From Anaerolineales bacterium (lineage in GTDB: Bacteria; Chloroflexota; Anaerolineae; Anaerolineales; Villigracilaceae): 20,928 nucleotides of DNA. Position 1 is the stretch's first letter. Every line of letters starts with the position of its first letter. The DNA is taken from positions 1 to 20,928 of the forward strand of contig JAFGKO010000062.1 of the NCBI GenBank assembly GCA_016928525.1. Reading direction: 5' to 3'. Made by a program: the position numbers and the translations under genes. This document shows positions 6,857 to 14,131 of this stretch, piece after piece. The notes beneath the pieces are model-generated. The model searched no databases. It was given only the letters and a program-made list of their open reading frames with translations, and was not told the origin of the DNA.

Positions 6857-7870
6857 ATGACTCTCAACATGATCTGGTTTATTCTAATTGCGGTCTTGTA
6901 CACCGGGTTCTTTGTACTGGAAGGCTTCGACTTTGGTGTCGGTATGCTGCTCCCGTTCTTGGGAAAGAAGGACGAAGAACGCCGCATGATCATCAACACA
7001 ATTGGGCCACACTGGGACTCGAATGAAGTCTGGTTGATTACGGCGGGCGGGGCGACGTTTGCGGCCTTTCCGCACTGGTATGCGACCATGTTCAGCGGCT
7101 TCTACCTGCCGTTGTTTTTGCTGCTGGTGGCGCTGATCCTGCGCGGCGTGGCTTTTGAGTTTCGCAGCAAAGATGATAACCCGACCTGGCGCAGTTTCTG
7201 GGATTGGGCGATTGCTGGGGGGAGCCTGGTTGCTGCGTTGCTGCTGGGTGTAGCTTTCTCAAATCTGATTCGCGGCGTACCGATCAATGCCGATATGATC
7301 TACACGGGCGGTTTCTGGTACTTGCTCAACCCCTTCGCACTGCTCGGCGGCGCTACAGCCGTAGTGACCTTCATCCTGGAGGGTGCAATTTTCTTGAGTT
7401 TGAAGACTTCCGGCAATGTGCTGGCTCGTACGAAGGCATTTGCGAATAAGCTATGGATCATTACGTTGGTACTGTATGTGATCTTTACGGTTGCCACGTA
7501 CTTGTCGACAGATATTTTGATGCGCTTCGGGATCAACCCGGGCATCGTGCCGATCATGGCGGGTGTGCTGTTCTTGCTTTCGGGACTGTTCTTACGTCGT
7601 GAGCGGGAAGGCTGGGCCTTTACGATGATCGTGCTGGCAATTACCTTTACGTTGGCTACCTTCTTCTGGGCGATGTTCCCCCGGGTGATGGTTGCTACGG
7701 TTCCGGCAAACAGCCTGGATATTTTCAACGCGGCCTCTAGCGAGTATACTTTGCGCACGATGACGATCATTGCCCTGATCTTTACGCCGGTTATGTTGGC
7801 GTACCAGGGCTGGTCGTACTGGACGTTCCGCAGGCGCCTGACCACCGATCCAAAGCATTTAGAGTATTAG
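6857..7870 (+). CDS. cydB: Cytochrome bd quinol oxidase subunit II
   Basis: 337 residues, about eight hydrophobic helices. Family signatures are the N-terminal VLEGFDFGVGMLLPFLG (20-36) and IGPHWDSNEVWLITAGGATFAAFP (49-72). Subunit II packs against CydA and completes the oxidase. GGAGGAGG starts just after the cydA stop, leaving a 16-base gap, so the two are co-transcribed and made together. No cydX-like small membrane gene follows. The gene ends before a region with three hairpins. Confidence 0.96.
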   Translation: MTLNMIWFILIAVLYTGFFVLEGFDFGVGMLLPFLGKKDEERRMIINTIGPHWDSNEVWLITAGGATFAAFPHWYATMFSGFYLPLFLLLVALILRGVAFEFRSKDDNPTWRSFWDWAIAGGSLVAALLLGVAFSNLIRGVPINADMIYTGGFWYLLNPFALLGGATAVVTFILEGAIFLSLKTSGNVLARTKAFANKLWIITLVLYVIFTVATYLSTDILMRFGINPGIVPIMAGVLFLLSGLFLRREREGWAFTMIVLAITFTLATFFWAMFPRVMVATVPANSLDIFNAASSEYTLRTMTIIALIFTPVMLAYQGWSYWTFRRRLTTDPKHLEY

Positions 7871-7873
7871 GTG

Positions 7874-7927
7874 GATTGACCATTTGGAACTGCATAAAGA
7901 TATTCCAAAAATTATGAATGGTCAGTC
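7874..7927. repeat. Inverted repeat after cydB (hairpin 1)
   Basis: GATTGACCATT (7874-7884) faces AATGGTCAGTC (7917-7927): 11-base arms with one G-T type mismatch around a 32-base loop. No T-tract follows. Begins four bases after the cydB stop. Confidence 0.5.
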
Positions 7928-7932
7928 CTTTA

Positions 7933-7985
7933 GGTAAATGCGCAAGTAAGGTGTTTTATTCAAGAAGGTACTTTGCGCATTTACC
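7933..7985. repeat. Long inverted repeat in the cydB-cydD gap (hairpin 2)
   Basis: GGTAAATGCGCAAGTA (7933-7948) faces TACTTTGCGCATTTACC (7969-7985): 16 paired bases with one bulged base and a 20-base loop. It has no T-tract, so it looks more like an RNA-processing or stability element, or a small palindromic repeat, than a terminator. Confidence 0.6.
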
Positions 7986-8009
7986 AAGGTTTTAGATAGT
8001 GTTTATGAT

Positions 8010-8044
8010 GGGGCAAGGCTGGATGCTTGCCCCGCTTTGTTTTC
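8010..8044 (+). terminator. Rho-independent terminator between cydB and cydD
   Basis: GGGGCAAG (8010-8017) pairs perfectly with CTTGCCCC (8026-8033) around an 8-base loop, then GCTTTGTTTTC. The T-tract ends only 12 bases before the cydD start codon, so cydDC expression must come from read-through or from a start within the preceding gap. Confidence 0.78.
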
Positions 8045-8056
8045 TAGGATTACACT

Positions 8057-9787
8057 TTGATCGATAAACGTTTGCTTAAAGAAGCCCTTGCCAGTCGCCT
8101 GTTGCTACTCCTGGCGATCTTGCTAGGGTTCGCTGCGGCGGTGTTGACTGTGCTGCAAGCGCGCTTGTTGAGCGGGGTGATTGGGCGCGTGTTCCTGGGT
8201 GGCGAATCCCTGACGGCGGTCTGGGATTTGTTGTGGTTGCTGTTGGGGGTGATCGTGCTGCGAGCGTTGGCGGTGGGCGGTGGGGATGTGGCAGCCAATC
8301 TGGTCGGCGTCCGCGTCAAGCTGGATTTGCGAGAACACCTGCTGGCGCACTTACTGGATTTGGGGCCGGTGCATGCCCGCGCCGAGCGTACCGGTGAATT
8401 GACCAATACGATCATTGAGGGGGCGGAAGCTTTAGAGGCGTATTTTGGGGAATACTTGCCGCAGTTGGCTCTGGCTGCGCTGATCCCGCTGACAATCTTA
8501 TTTTCTATTTTTCCCTTAGACGTATTATCCGGTGTGGTGTTGTTGGTAACCGCACCATTGATCCCGTTGTTCATGGTTTTGATCGGCAGGGCGGCCGAAA
8601 CGCTGACGCAGCGCCAATGGAAACTACTCAGCCGCTTGAGCGCCCATTTCCTGGATGTGCTCCAGGGATTGACTACGCTGAAAATGTTGGGGCAGGCCAA
8701 AGCGCAGGCGAAGACGATCGAGCAATTTAGCGACCACTATGCACGGCTCACCTTGAGCGTGCTGCGGGTGGCGTTCCTGTCGGCGCTGGTGCTGGAAATG
8801 TTGGCGACGATCAGCACGGCGATCGTGGCGGTAGAGATTGGCCTGCGCCTGTTATATGGACGGTTGGATTTCGAGCAAGCGTTATTCATTTTGATCCTGG
8901 CGCCGGAGTTCTACCTGCCTTTGCGCATGTTGGGGACGCGTTTTCACGCTGGGATGGAAGGCACTGCCGCGGCAGCGCGTATCTTTGCTATCCTGGATAC
9001 GCCCTTGCCTATCCAATCTGAAATTGCTTCACCGACTGTGCCGCTGCTGGAAGCTGGCATTGAACTGGTCGATGTGCACTACGCTTACCGGGATGGAGAA
9101 CGGCCGTCGTTGAATGGGGTTAGTTTCGAAATCGCGGCAGGCGGCAAAGTGGCGTTGGTGGGGGCAAGCGGAGCCGGGAAGAGTACGATTGCTAATTTGC
9201 TGTTAGGCTTCTTGAGGCCGGATACCGGTCAGGTGCTGGTCGATGGCCATCCGCAGGCTGAGTTATCAATGGGGGCGTGGCGTAAGCAAATTGCATGGGT
9301 GCCACAAATACCGTATTTGTTCAACGATACGCTGGCGGCCAATATTCGGCTGGCAAAGCCGGAAGCTACCCAGACTGAGGTTGAGCAGGCTGCCCGGCAA
9401 GCGCGCCTGGATGAATTTGTTGCGGGGCTGCCCGATGGCTTCCAGACGCAGATTGGGGAACGCGGCGTGCGTCTGAGCGGTGGGCAGGTGCAGCGATTGG
9501 CGCTGGCGCGTGCCTTCCTCAAGGATGCGGCTTTCATGATCCTGGATGAACCGAGTGCTAACCTGGATCCGGAGCTGGAAGCTGAAATCCAGGAAATCAT
9601 CGAGCATTTGTTGTCTGGGCGCACAGCATTGGTGATCGCCCACCGTTTGAATACGGTTGTTAGTGCCGATCAGATCGTTGTGCTGGAAAGTGGGCGCGTG
9701 GTCGAGTGTGGGCGACATGCTGCCCTGATCGAGCAAGCTGGACCATATCAGCGCCTGGTTACGGCGTATGGGGGCGGCATTGAGTAG
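8057..9787 (+). CDS. cydD: Thiol-reductant ABC exporter subunit CydD
   Basis: 576 residues with an N-terminal six-helix ABC membrane domain (about 1-310) and a C-terminal ATPase domain. Walker A GASGAGKST lies near 369-377, the signature LSGGQVQRLALARAF near 473-487, and Walker B FMILDEPS near 492-499. CydDC forms a heterodimer that exports cysteine and glutathione (or heme, in some models) across the membrane and is needed to assemble cytochrome bd. The start is TTG at 8057, seven bases after an AGGA site; no ATG gives a better N-terminus. Follows cydAB in the same direction but behind a terminator. Overlaps or abuts cydC. Confidence 0.93.
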   Translation: MIDKRLLKEALASRLLLLLAILLGFAAAVLTVLQARLLSGVIGRVFLGGESLTAVWDLLWLLLGVIVLRALAVGGGDVAANLVGVRVKLDLREHLLAHLLDLGPVHARAERTGELTNTIIEGAEALEAYFGEYLPQLALAALIPLTILFSIFPLDVLSGVVLLVTAPLIPLFMVLIGRAAETLTQRQWKLLSRLSAHFLDVLQGLTTLKMLGQAKAQAKTIEQFSDHYARLTLSVLRVAFLSALVLEMLATISTAIVAVEIGLRLLYGRLDFEQALFILILAPEFYLPLRMLGTRFHAGMEGTAAAARIFAILDTPLPIQSEIASPTVPLLEAGIELVDVHYAYRDGERPSLNGVSFEIAAGGKVALVGASGAGKSTIANLLLGFLRPDTGQVLVDGHPQAELSMGAWRKQIAWVPQIPYLFNDTLAANIRLAKPEATQTEVEQAARQARLDEFVAGLPDGFQTQIGERGVRLSGGQVQRLALARAFLKDAAFMILDEPSANLDPELEAEIQEIIEHLLSGRTALVIAHRLNTVVSADQIVVLESGRVVECGRHAALIEQAGPYQRLVTAYGGGIE

Positions 9788-9788
9788 A

Positions 9789-11543
9789 ATGAGTGGCATC
9801 GATGTGGTCAGGCGCTTGCTTCGCCTCTTGGAACCTTCCTGGATGCAAGTGGCGCTGGCGGTGCTGCTTGGCACATTGACGATTTGCAGCAGTGTGGCTT
9901 TGATGGGTACGTCGGCTTTCTTGATCTCGATGGCAGCTTTGCAACCCTCGATTGCCGTGTTGCAGACCGCGATTGTGGCGGTGCGCTTATTTGGGATCGC
10001 GCGCGGTGTATTCCGTTATTTGGAACGTTACGTTTCACATACGGTAACCTTCAAGCTGCTGGCGCGCTTGCGGGTGTGGTTCTATACTGCCCTGGAACCG
10101 CTGGCTCCAGCCCGCCTATTGCAGTATCGCAGTGGTGACTTATTGAGCCGCGCGGTAGCTGACGTGGAGACACTGGAACATTTCTTCGTGCGGGTAGTCG
10201 CCCCGCCGGTGGTGGCCCTGCTGGTGGCCGTTTTGGTTGGCGTGTATCTGGGTGAATTTAGCCCGGTATTGGTGTTCGCTCTGTTGGCGTTTATGTTGCT
10301 CGCCGGGATAGGTGTACCGCTGCTTACCGGCATTTTAGGCGGCGGCACATCCAGGCGGTTGATTGGTCTGCGCACGGATTTACAGGCGCTGCTGGTGGAC
10401 GCTGTGCAGGGTATGGCCGACCTGATCGCCAACGGACAAGGGGAGCGCATACAAGCTCAAGTCGCTCATGCGGCGCAAAAGCTGGCAAATGCACAGCGCC
10501 GCATGGCCTGGATCAGTGGTTTGGGGAGTGGGCTGGGCGTACTGCTCCATCATCTGGGTATGTGGAGTGTGCTGGTACTGGGTGTTTGGCTGGCGGGGCA
10601 GGGGGCAGTCGACGGCGTCTACCTGGCAACGTTGGCGTTAATGACGTTAGCGAGCTTCGAGGCAGTAATGCCCCTGCCGGAAACCGCTCAGCATCTAGAA
10701 GGCTCGTTGGAGGCTGGACGCCGCTTGTTCGAAATCGTGGATGCTGAGCCGGAAGTGGTAAACGCAGTCGCCTCCGAGGTGCAGATCGATGGGTATGGTC
10801 TTGTAGTAAAGGACCTTTCTTTCCAGTATGCGGTAGAGGAATCATTCGTCTTGCAGGATATCGAATTCTACCTGCCTGAGGGTGGCCGAGTCGCGATTGT
10901 GGGGCCAAGTGGGGCCGGAAAATCAACGTTGGTTAATTTGCTGCTGCGCTTCTGGGATTACGATCAGGGTGAGATTAGGTTGGGTGGTCGCAGCATCAAG
11001 ATGTTCCCCCAGACTGAATTGCGCAAAGTAATTGGCGTGGTTTCGCAGTCCACCTACCTGTTCAATGCCAGCGTACGTCAGAATTTGTTGATCGCCAACC
11101 CGGCTGCTGGCATAGAGCAAATCGAGCTGGCCTTGCACCGCGCCGGAATTTTCGATTTTGTTCAGAGTCTGCCGGACGGCCTGGATACCTGGGTGGGCGA
11201 ACACGGCTTGGGCTTGAGTGGCGGTGAACGACAACGCCTGGCAATCGCGCGCACCTTGTTGAAAGATGCACCAGTCTTGTTGTTGGATGAGCCAACGGCC
11301 AATCTGGACGCGCTGACCGAGCGGGCTGTGATGGCACAATTACTGGCGCTGGCTGAAAACAAGACCACATTGTTGATTACGCATCGTCTGATTGGATTAG
11401 AAGCGATGGATGAAATTCTGGTCTTGCAGGCTGGGCGGATCATGGAGCGGGGAACGCACACGGAATTGATTGCGCGTGATGGCTTGTACCGGCAGATGGA
11501 GGTCTTGCAGCGTCAAAGTCTAGATGCGAGCAAATTGGGCTGA
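9789..11543 (+). CDS. cydC: Thiol-reductant ABC exporter subunit CydC
   Basis: 584 residues from ATG 9789; ATG 9768 would add seven residues and overlap cydD by 20 bases, and neither has a good ribosome site, which fits translational coupling to cydD (stop 9785-9787). A six-helix ABC membrane domain (about 1-310) is followed by the ATPase domain: Walker A GPSGAGKST near 371, signature LSGGERQRLAIARTLL near 475, Walker B VLLLDEPT. Partner of CydD in the heterodimeric exporter for bd assembly. CydD and CydC are equal in size and organisation but clearly distinct in sequence. No strong terminator is visible before the next gene. Confidence 0.92.
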   Translation: MSGIDVVRRLLRLLEPSWMQVALAVLLGTLTICSSVALMGTSAFLISMAALQPSIAVLQTAIVAVRLFGIARGVFRYLERYVSHTVTFKLLARLRVWFYTALEPLAPARLLQYRSGDLLSRAVADVETLEHFFVRVVAPPVVALLVAVLVGVYLGEFSPVLVFALLAFMLLAGIGVPLLTGILGGGTSRRLIGLRTDLQALLVDAVQGMADLIANGQGERIQAQVAHAAQKLANAQRRMAWISGLGSGLGVLLHHLGMWSVLVLGVWLAGQGAVDGVYLATLALMTLASFEAVMPLPETAQHLEGSLEAGRRLFEIVDAEPEVVNAVASEVQIDGYGLVVKDLSFQYAVEESFVLQDIEFYLPEGGRVAIVGPSGAGKSTLVNLLLRFWDYDQGEIRLGGRSIKMFPQTELRKVIGVVSQSTYLFNASVRQNLLIANPAAGIEQIELALHRAGIFDFVQSLPDGLDTWVGEHGLGLSGGERQRLAIARTLLKDAPVLLLDEPTANLDALTERAVMAQLLALAENKTTLLITHRLIGLEAMDEILVLQAGRIMERGTHTELIARDGLYRQMEVLQRQSLDASKLG

Positions 11544-11560
11544 TTTCTTGTTTTTAGTGG

Positions 11561-11569
11561 TGGTACAAT
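11561..11569 (+). promoter_or_regulatory. Extended -10 promoter for the S1-domain gene
   Basis: TGG-TACAAT (-10 box 11564-11569) has the extended -10 form. No good -35 box lies 16-18 bases upstream. The start would fall near 11576, giving a leader of about 100 bases. Confidence 0.42.
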
Positions 11570-11676
11570 AAAGGAAAGGGCAAGAATCGAAACGAGGCGA
11601 ACTTTACAAATGATATCAGATGGGGTAAAATTGTCGTTTGTGTGAAAAAGATTACAAGTGATTGGAGAGGTCTGCT

Positions 11677-12372
11677 ATGAGCGACGTTACAACAGCACCT
11701 GAATTGGAAAAAAAGACAAAAATAACCGGACGTGTGATTAAGGTCACACTGGCAGGGGCCATTGTGGACATCGGTCAGGAACAGCCAGCCGTACTGCACA
11801 TTTCTCAACTGGGCGAAGAGCCTGTGAAAAAGGTTGAGGATGTCCTTGAAGAAGGCCAGGAAGTTGAGGCCTGGATCCGGCGTGTTGATAAGCGCACGGG
11901 ACGTGTTGAACTGACCCTGATCGAGCCTTTGGACCTGGAATGGCGCGAGATCAAAAAGGGCATGGTTGTTTCTGGAACGGTTACCCGTCTCGAAAACTTC
12001 GGCGCCTTCATTGACATCGGCGCGGAACGCCCTGGTCTGGCGCATATCAGTGAACTGACGCGGGATTATATCCGCTCGGTCAATGATGTGCTTACCGTTG
12101 GTGATGAGGTCGAAGCCAAAGTCCTGGATGTCAACCGCCGCAAGCGCCAGATCAAGCTGAGCTTGAAAGCCTTGCAGGTGGAAGAGATCGAAGAGGATGA
12201 GGAAGAGGAAGTCAACAATGTGCCTGCGCCAACGGCTATGGAGCTTGCTTTACGCAAGGCAATGGATCAGGTTGACGAAGAGGTCCCGGCTGAAAAAGCC
12301 AAGAACAAGAAGTCGGGCAATTCCGACGAAATCGAGAACCTCCTCGCCCGCACCTTGGAAAATCGCAAGTAA
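11677..12372 (+). CDS. Protein with two S1 RNA-binding domains
   Basis: 231 residues from ATG 11677, with GGAGAGG six bases upstream; the frame stays open for five more codons upstream but without a ribosome site. Two S1 OB-fold domains: the first about 14-82 (KITGRVIKVTLAGAIVDIG, HISQLGEE), the second about 93-165 (GTVTRLENFGAFIDIGAERP, HISELTRDYI, RQIKLSLKAL). The second is the closer match to the S1 consensus. An acidic linker of Glu/Asp (about 167-180) and a Lys-rich, probably disordered tail follow. Similar to shortened ribosomal protein S1 or RpsA-like RNA binders; likely to act in translation or mRNA handling. Too short for full S1 (4-6 repeats). Confidence 0.9.
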   Translation: MSDVTTAPELEKKTKITGRVIKVTLAGAIVDIGQEQPAVLHISQLGEEPVKKVEDVLEEGQEVEAWIRRVDKRTGRVELTLIEPLDLEWREIKKGMVVSGTVTRLENFGAFIDIGAERPGLAHISELTRDYIRSVNDVLTVGDEVEAKVLDVNRRKRQIKLSLKALQVEEIEEDEEEEVNNVPAPTAMELALRKAMDQVDEEVPAEKAKNKKSGNSDEIENLLARTLENRK

Positions 12373-12399
12373 GCGAATTTTCTACCAAGCATAAAGTGT

Positions 12400-12429
12400 G
12401 ATCATCCTTAGTTTGATTTATGGATGATC
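12400..12429. repeat. Inverted repeat after the S1-domain gene
   Basis: GATCATCC (12400-12407) and GGATGATC (12422-12429) are perfectly complementary around a 14-base loop. No T-tract follows. It comes 28 bases after the stop and may form a 3' stem in the mRNA. Confidence 0.4.
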
Positions 12430-12480
12430 GGTGAAATTATTATTGTTGTCGATCGGGGGAAGATGCTTGCTATCAATAAT

Positions 12481-12522
12481 AAAGCAAAAGCGACCCTCAA
12501 TATTGAAGGTCGCTTTTGCTTT
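12481..12522. terminator. Bidirectional terminator between convergent genes
   Basis: AAAGCAAAAGCGACC (12481-12495) pairs over 15 perfect bases with GGTCGCTTTTGCTTT (12508-12522), with a 12-base loop. The A-rich and T-rich ends serve both strands, ending the S1-domain gene (plus) and the membrane-protein gene (minus). Confidence 0.85.
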
Positions 12523-12546
12523 ATCGAATGAAGAAACCGGAAGTCA

Positions 12547-13257
12547 TTACTGCCTGAACATGGTTTGCTGGTGGGAGTTGCTCTTTGGCTTGGCGGATAC
12601 CGGATGATAGGTCGGCTCGGGCTGTGATTTTGGTTGGGTAGGCCGGAACGATCTCGAGTAGGCCGGGGTTGAATGCTGGTTGCGCGGCCGCACATTGCTG
12701 CTTGGTCGGGCTTGTTGCCGGGTTGCACTGGGCCGCGGGGTGGTGTGTGCCTGGGTGAACAGTCGCTCCCCGGCGACAGAGAACGTGCCAATGATCAATA
12801 CGCGGATCAACCAGACCATAACGGCGATGAAGACTGGGACGATCTTGAGTAGGCTCTCACGGTCGATCACGGCGTTACCCAGACTCTGGTGACTAAGGAT
12901 GGCGATGGAAACGCCCCACCAGGTCAGGATGGCGTTCATGGTAGCAGCCAGCAGCCAGGCTCCGAACAGATACCAGACCTCGGCCGGTTCGTCTGCGCCT
13001 TGCTCGGGGGTGAACAGGCGGGCGATCCCGGCAAAGTCAATCCCGCAAAACGCGATGGCCAGGATGGTTGCCCAACGAACACCGGCGAATTTCAAATCGC
13101 CCAGCAGATCGGACATGGCAAAATCGGTTGTGCTGTAGTTAAAGACCTCGAAGGCCAGTAGGGCGGTGATGATGAGTGTACCGAATACTATCCCGCGGTT
13201 AATAGAAAGATTGGGGAGCAGATTGTCGAACTTCCTGGAATTTGTTCTGATGGCCAT
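12547..13257 (-). CDS. Uncharacterised four-helix membrane protein with disordered basic tail
   Basis: 236 residues; I do not recognise a named family. Four hydrophobic stretches are visible: about 21-40, 60-82, 92-119 and 135-160. The second has an unusual FCGIDFAGIARLF segment. From about 165 to the end the chain is rich in Pro, Ser, Thr, Gln and Arg, with almost no hydrophobic residues, and is probably disordered. Both ends are likely cytoplasmic given the basic N-terminus and the even helix number. AGGAGG lies six bases before ATG 13257. Single-gene transcript with its own promoter (13359-13387), divergent from the metallo-hydrolase gene across palindromes, and convergent with the S1-domain gene. 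Function unknown. Confidence 0.85.
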   Translation of the reverse strand: MAIRTNSRKFDNLLPNLSINRGIVFGTLIITALLAFEVFNYSTTDFAMSDLLGDLKFAGVRWATILAIAFCGIDFAGIARLFTPEQGADEPAEVWYLFGAWLLAATMNAILTWWGVSIAILSHQSLGNAVIDRESLLKIVPVFIAVMVWLIRVLIIGTFSVAGERLFTQAHTTPRPSATRQQARPSSNVRPRNQHSTPAYSRSFRPTQPKSQPEPTYHPVSAKPKSNSHQQTMFRQ

Positions 13258-13358
13258 TTTGTGCCTCCTATCAGGGGAGAATTGGTGTTTTTATCCTCAA
13301 AAACTTACCTGAATTCTCAACAAGGAAACGGATAAATGTTGGATTCATTTTCAACTTC

Positions 13359-13387
13359 ATAATAGAACAAATATTCTATTAAGTCAA
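13359..13387 (-). promoter_or_regulatory. Promoter of the membrane-protein gene
   Basis: On the minus strand TTGACT (13382-13387), 17-base spacer, TATTAT (13359-13364). The palindrome AATAGAA-N6-TTCTATT fills the spacer and part of the -10 box, and a TCAAG-N3-CTTGA palindrome covers the -35 box. Repression by occlusion would be easy here. Confidence 0.6.
13361..13380. promoter_or_regulatory. AT-rich palindrome, operator candidate
   Basis: AATAGAA (13361-13367), CAAATA, TTCTATT (13374-13380): perfect 7-6-7 inverted repeat within the minus-strand promoter. Confidence 0.5.
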
Positions 13388-13396
13388 GCGGCTTGA
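13384..13396. promoter_or_regulatory. Operator candidate TCAAG-N3-CTTGA, copy 1
   Basis: TCAAG-CGG-CTTGA, perfect 5-3-5 palindrome over the -35 region of the minus-strand promoter. A second copy lies 28 bases away, centre to centre. Confidence 0.5.
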
Positions 13397-13409
13397 TAGC
13401 TTTCTCATC

Positions 13410-13426
13410 TGTCAAGTAGCTTGACA
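13410..13426. promoter_or_regulatory. Operator candidate TCAAG-N3-CTTGA, copy 2
   Basis: TGTCAAG-TAG-CTTGACA, perfect 7-3-7 palindrome that extends the same core as copy 1. It lies about 60 bases upstream of the predicted start for the hydrolase gene. Confidence 0.55.
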
Positions 13427-13445
13427 ATTAAAGTGAACGCCTGTT

Positions 13446-13473
13446 TTGGGAAATGGTTGGGGTATGGTAAACT
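13446..13473 (+). promoter_or_regulatory. Promoter of the metallo-hydrolase gene
   Basis: TTGGGA (13446-13451), 16-base spacer, TAAACT (13468-13473) preceded by TGG (extended -10). The predicted start near 13480 gives a leader of about 25 bases. Confidence 0.5.
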
Positions 13474-13504
13474 CAGGTCAATCAAGGGAATAGCGGGAGG
13501 ACGT

Positions 13505-14131
13505 ATGCTGCAATTGAAGAAATTGGTGGTCGGGAGTTGGGCGGTGAATTGCTATCTAGTGGTCGATGAGGCTACAAACCGGGCCGTGTTGATTGATCCG
13601 GGCGAGGAGGCGGATAAGATTTTGGCGTGGGTTGAGCATGTGGATGTCGAGCGCATTCTGCTGACGCACGGCCATTTCGATCACGTTGGCGCGCTGGAGG
13701 CAGTCCGAGAAGCGTTAGATGTGCCGGTAGGTATCCATCCGGCTGACCAGGTGCATTTTGGCTTAGATGCCGATTTTGATCTCAAGCATGGTGACATAAT
13801 CCCCGTGGGGGTTAGCCACTTGCAGGTTGTATTCATTCCAGGACATACGCCGGGCAGTGTGGCGTTTATCCTGGCTGAAGAAGAAGGATTCTCGTGGGTT
13901 GTCGTGGGGGACGCGATCTTTCCCGGTGGTCCTGGTAAGACGGTGGACAACGCCGCTTTGCAAACCTTGTTGGATGCCTTGCAGCGGGAAGTTTTTGTCT
14001 GGGAAGATATTGTGCAGCTCTATCCCGGGCATGGGGATGCGACCACGGTGGGGGTTGAGCGCCCGGATTTCGAAGCGTTCGTTGCCAAAGACTTACCGCC
14101 CGAACTGTTTGGAGACGTTAGCTGGCGATAA
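13505..14131 (+). CDS. Metallo-beta-lactamase-fold hydrolase (glyoxalase II-like)
   Basis: 208 residues from ATG 13505, with GGGAGG four bases upstream; the frame is open further upstream but that part crosses the promoter. Metal ligands of the fold are visible: THGHFDH with His55, His57, Asp59 and His60, then His114 in PGHTPGS, Asp136 in VVVGDAIFPGG and His176 in YPGHGDAT. This is the binuclear-zinc set of the glyoxalase II/YcbL group, which hydrolyses thioesters such as S-lactoylglutathione or related compounds. The C-terminal domain of true glyoxalase II is missing, so the substrate is open. Its 3' end overlaps that of the convergent TPR gene by 14 bases. Confidence 0.92.
   Translation: MLQLKKLVVGSWAVNCYLVVDEATNRAVLIDPGEEADKILAWVEHVDVERILLTHGHFDHVGALEAVREALDVPVGIHPADQVHFGLDADFDLKHGDIIPVGVSHLQVVFIPGHTPGSVAFILAEEEGFSWVVVGDAIFPGGPGKTVDNAALQTLLDALQREVFVWEDIVQLYPGHGDATTVGVERPDFEAFVAKDLPPELFGDVSWR

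Noticed and set aside
7871..8056. cydX-type small membrane gene after cydB
   Set aside because: No open frame with a hydrophobic helix and ribosome site; the gap is filled by hairpins.
13421..13504. Longer N-terminus for the metallo-hydrolase
   Set aside because: The extension would cross the promoter elements, has no ribosome site, and family members start at the MLQLKKLVVGSWAVNCY strand.
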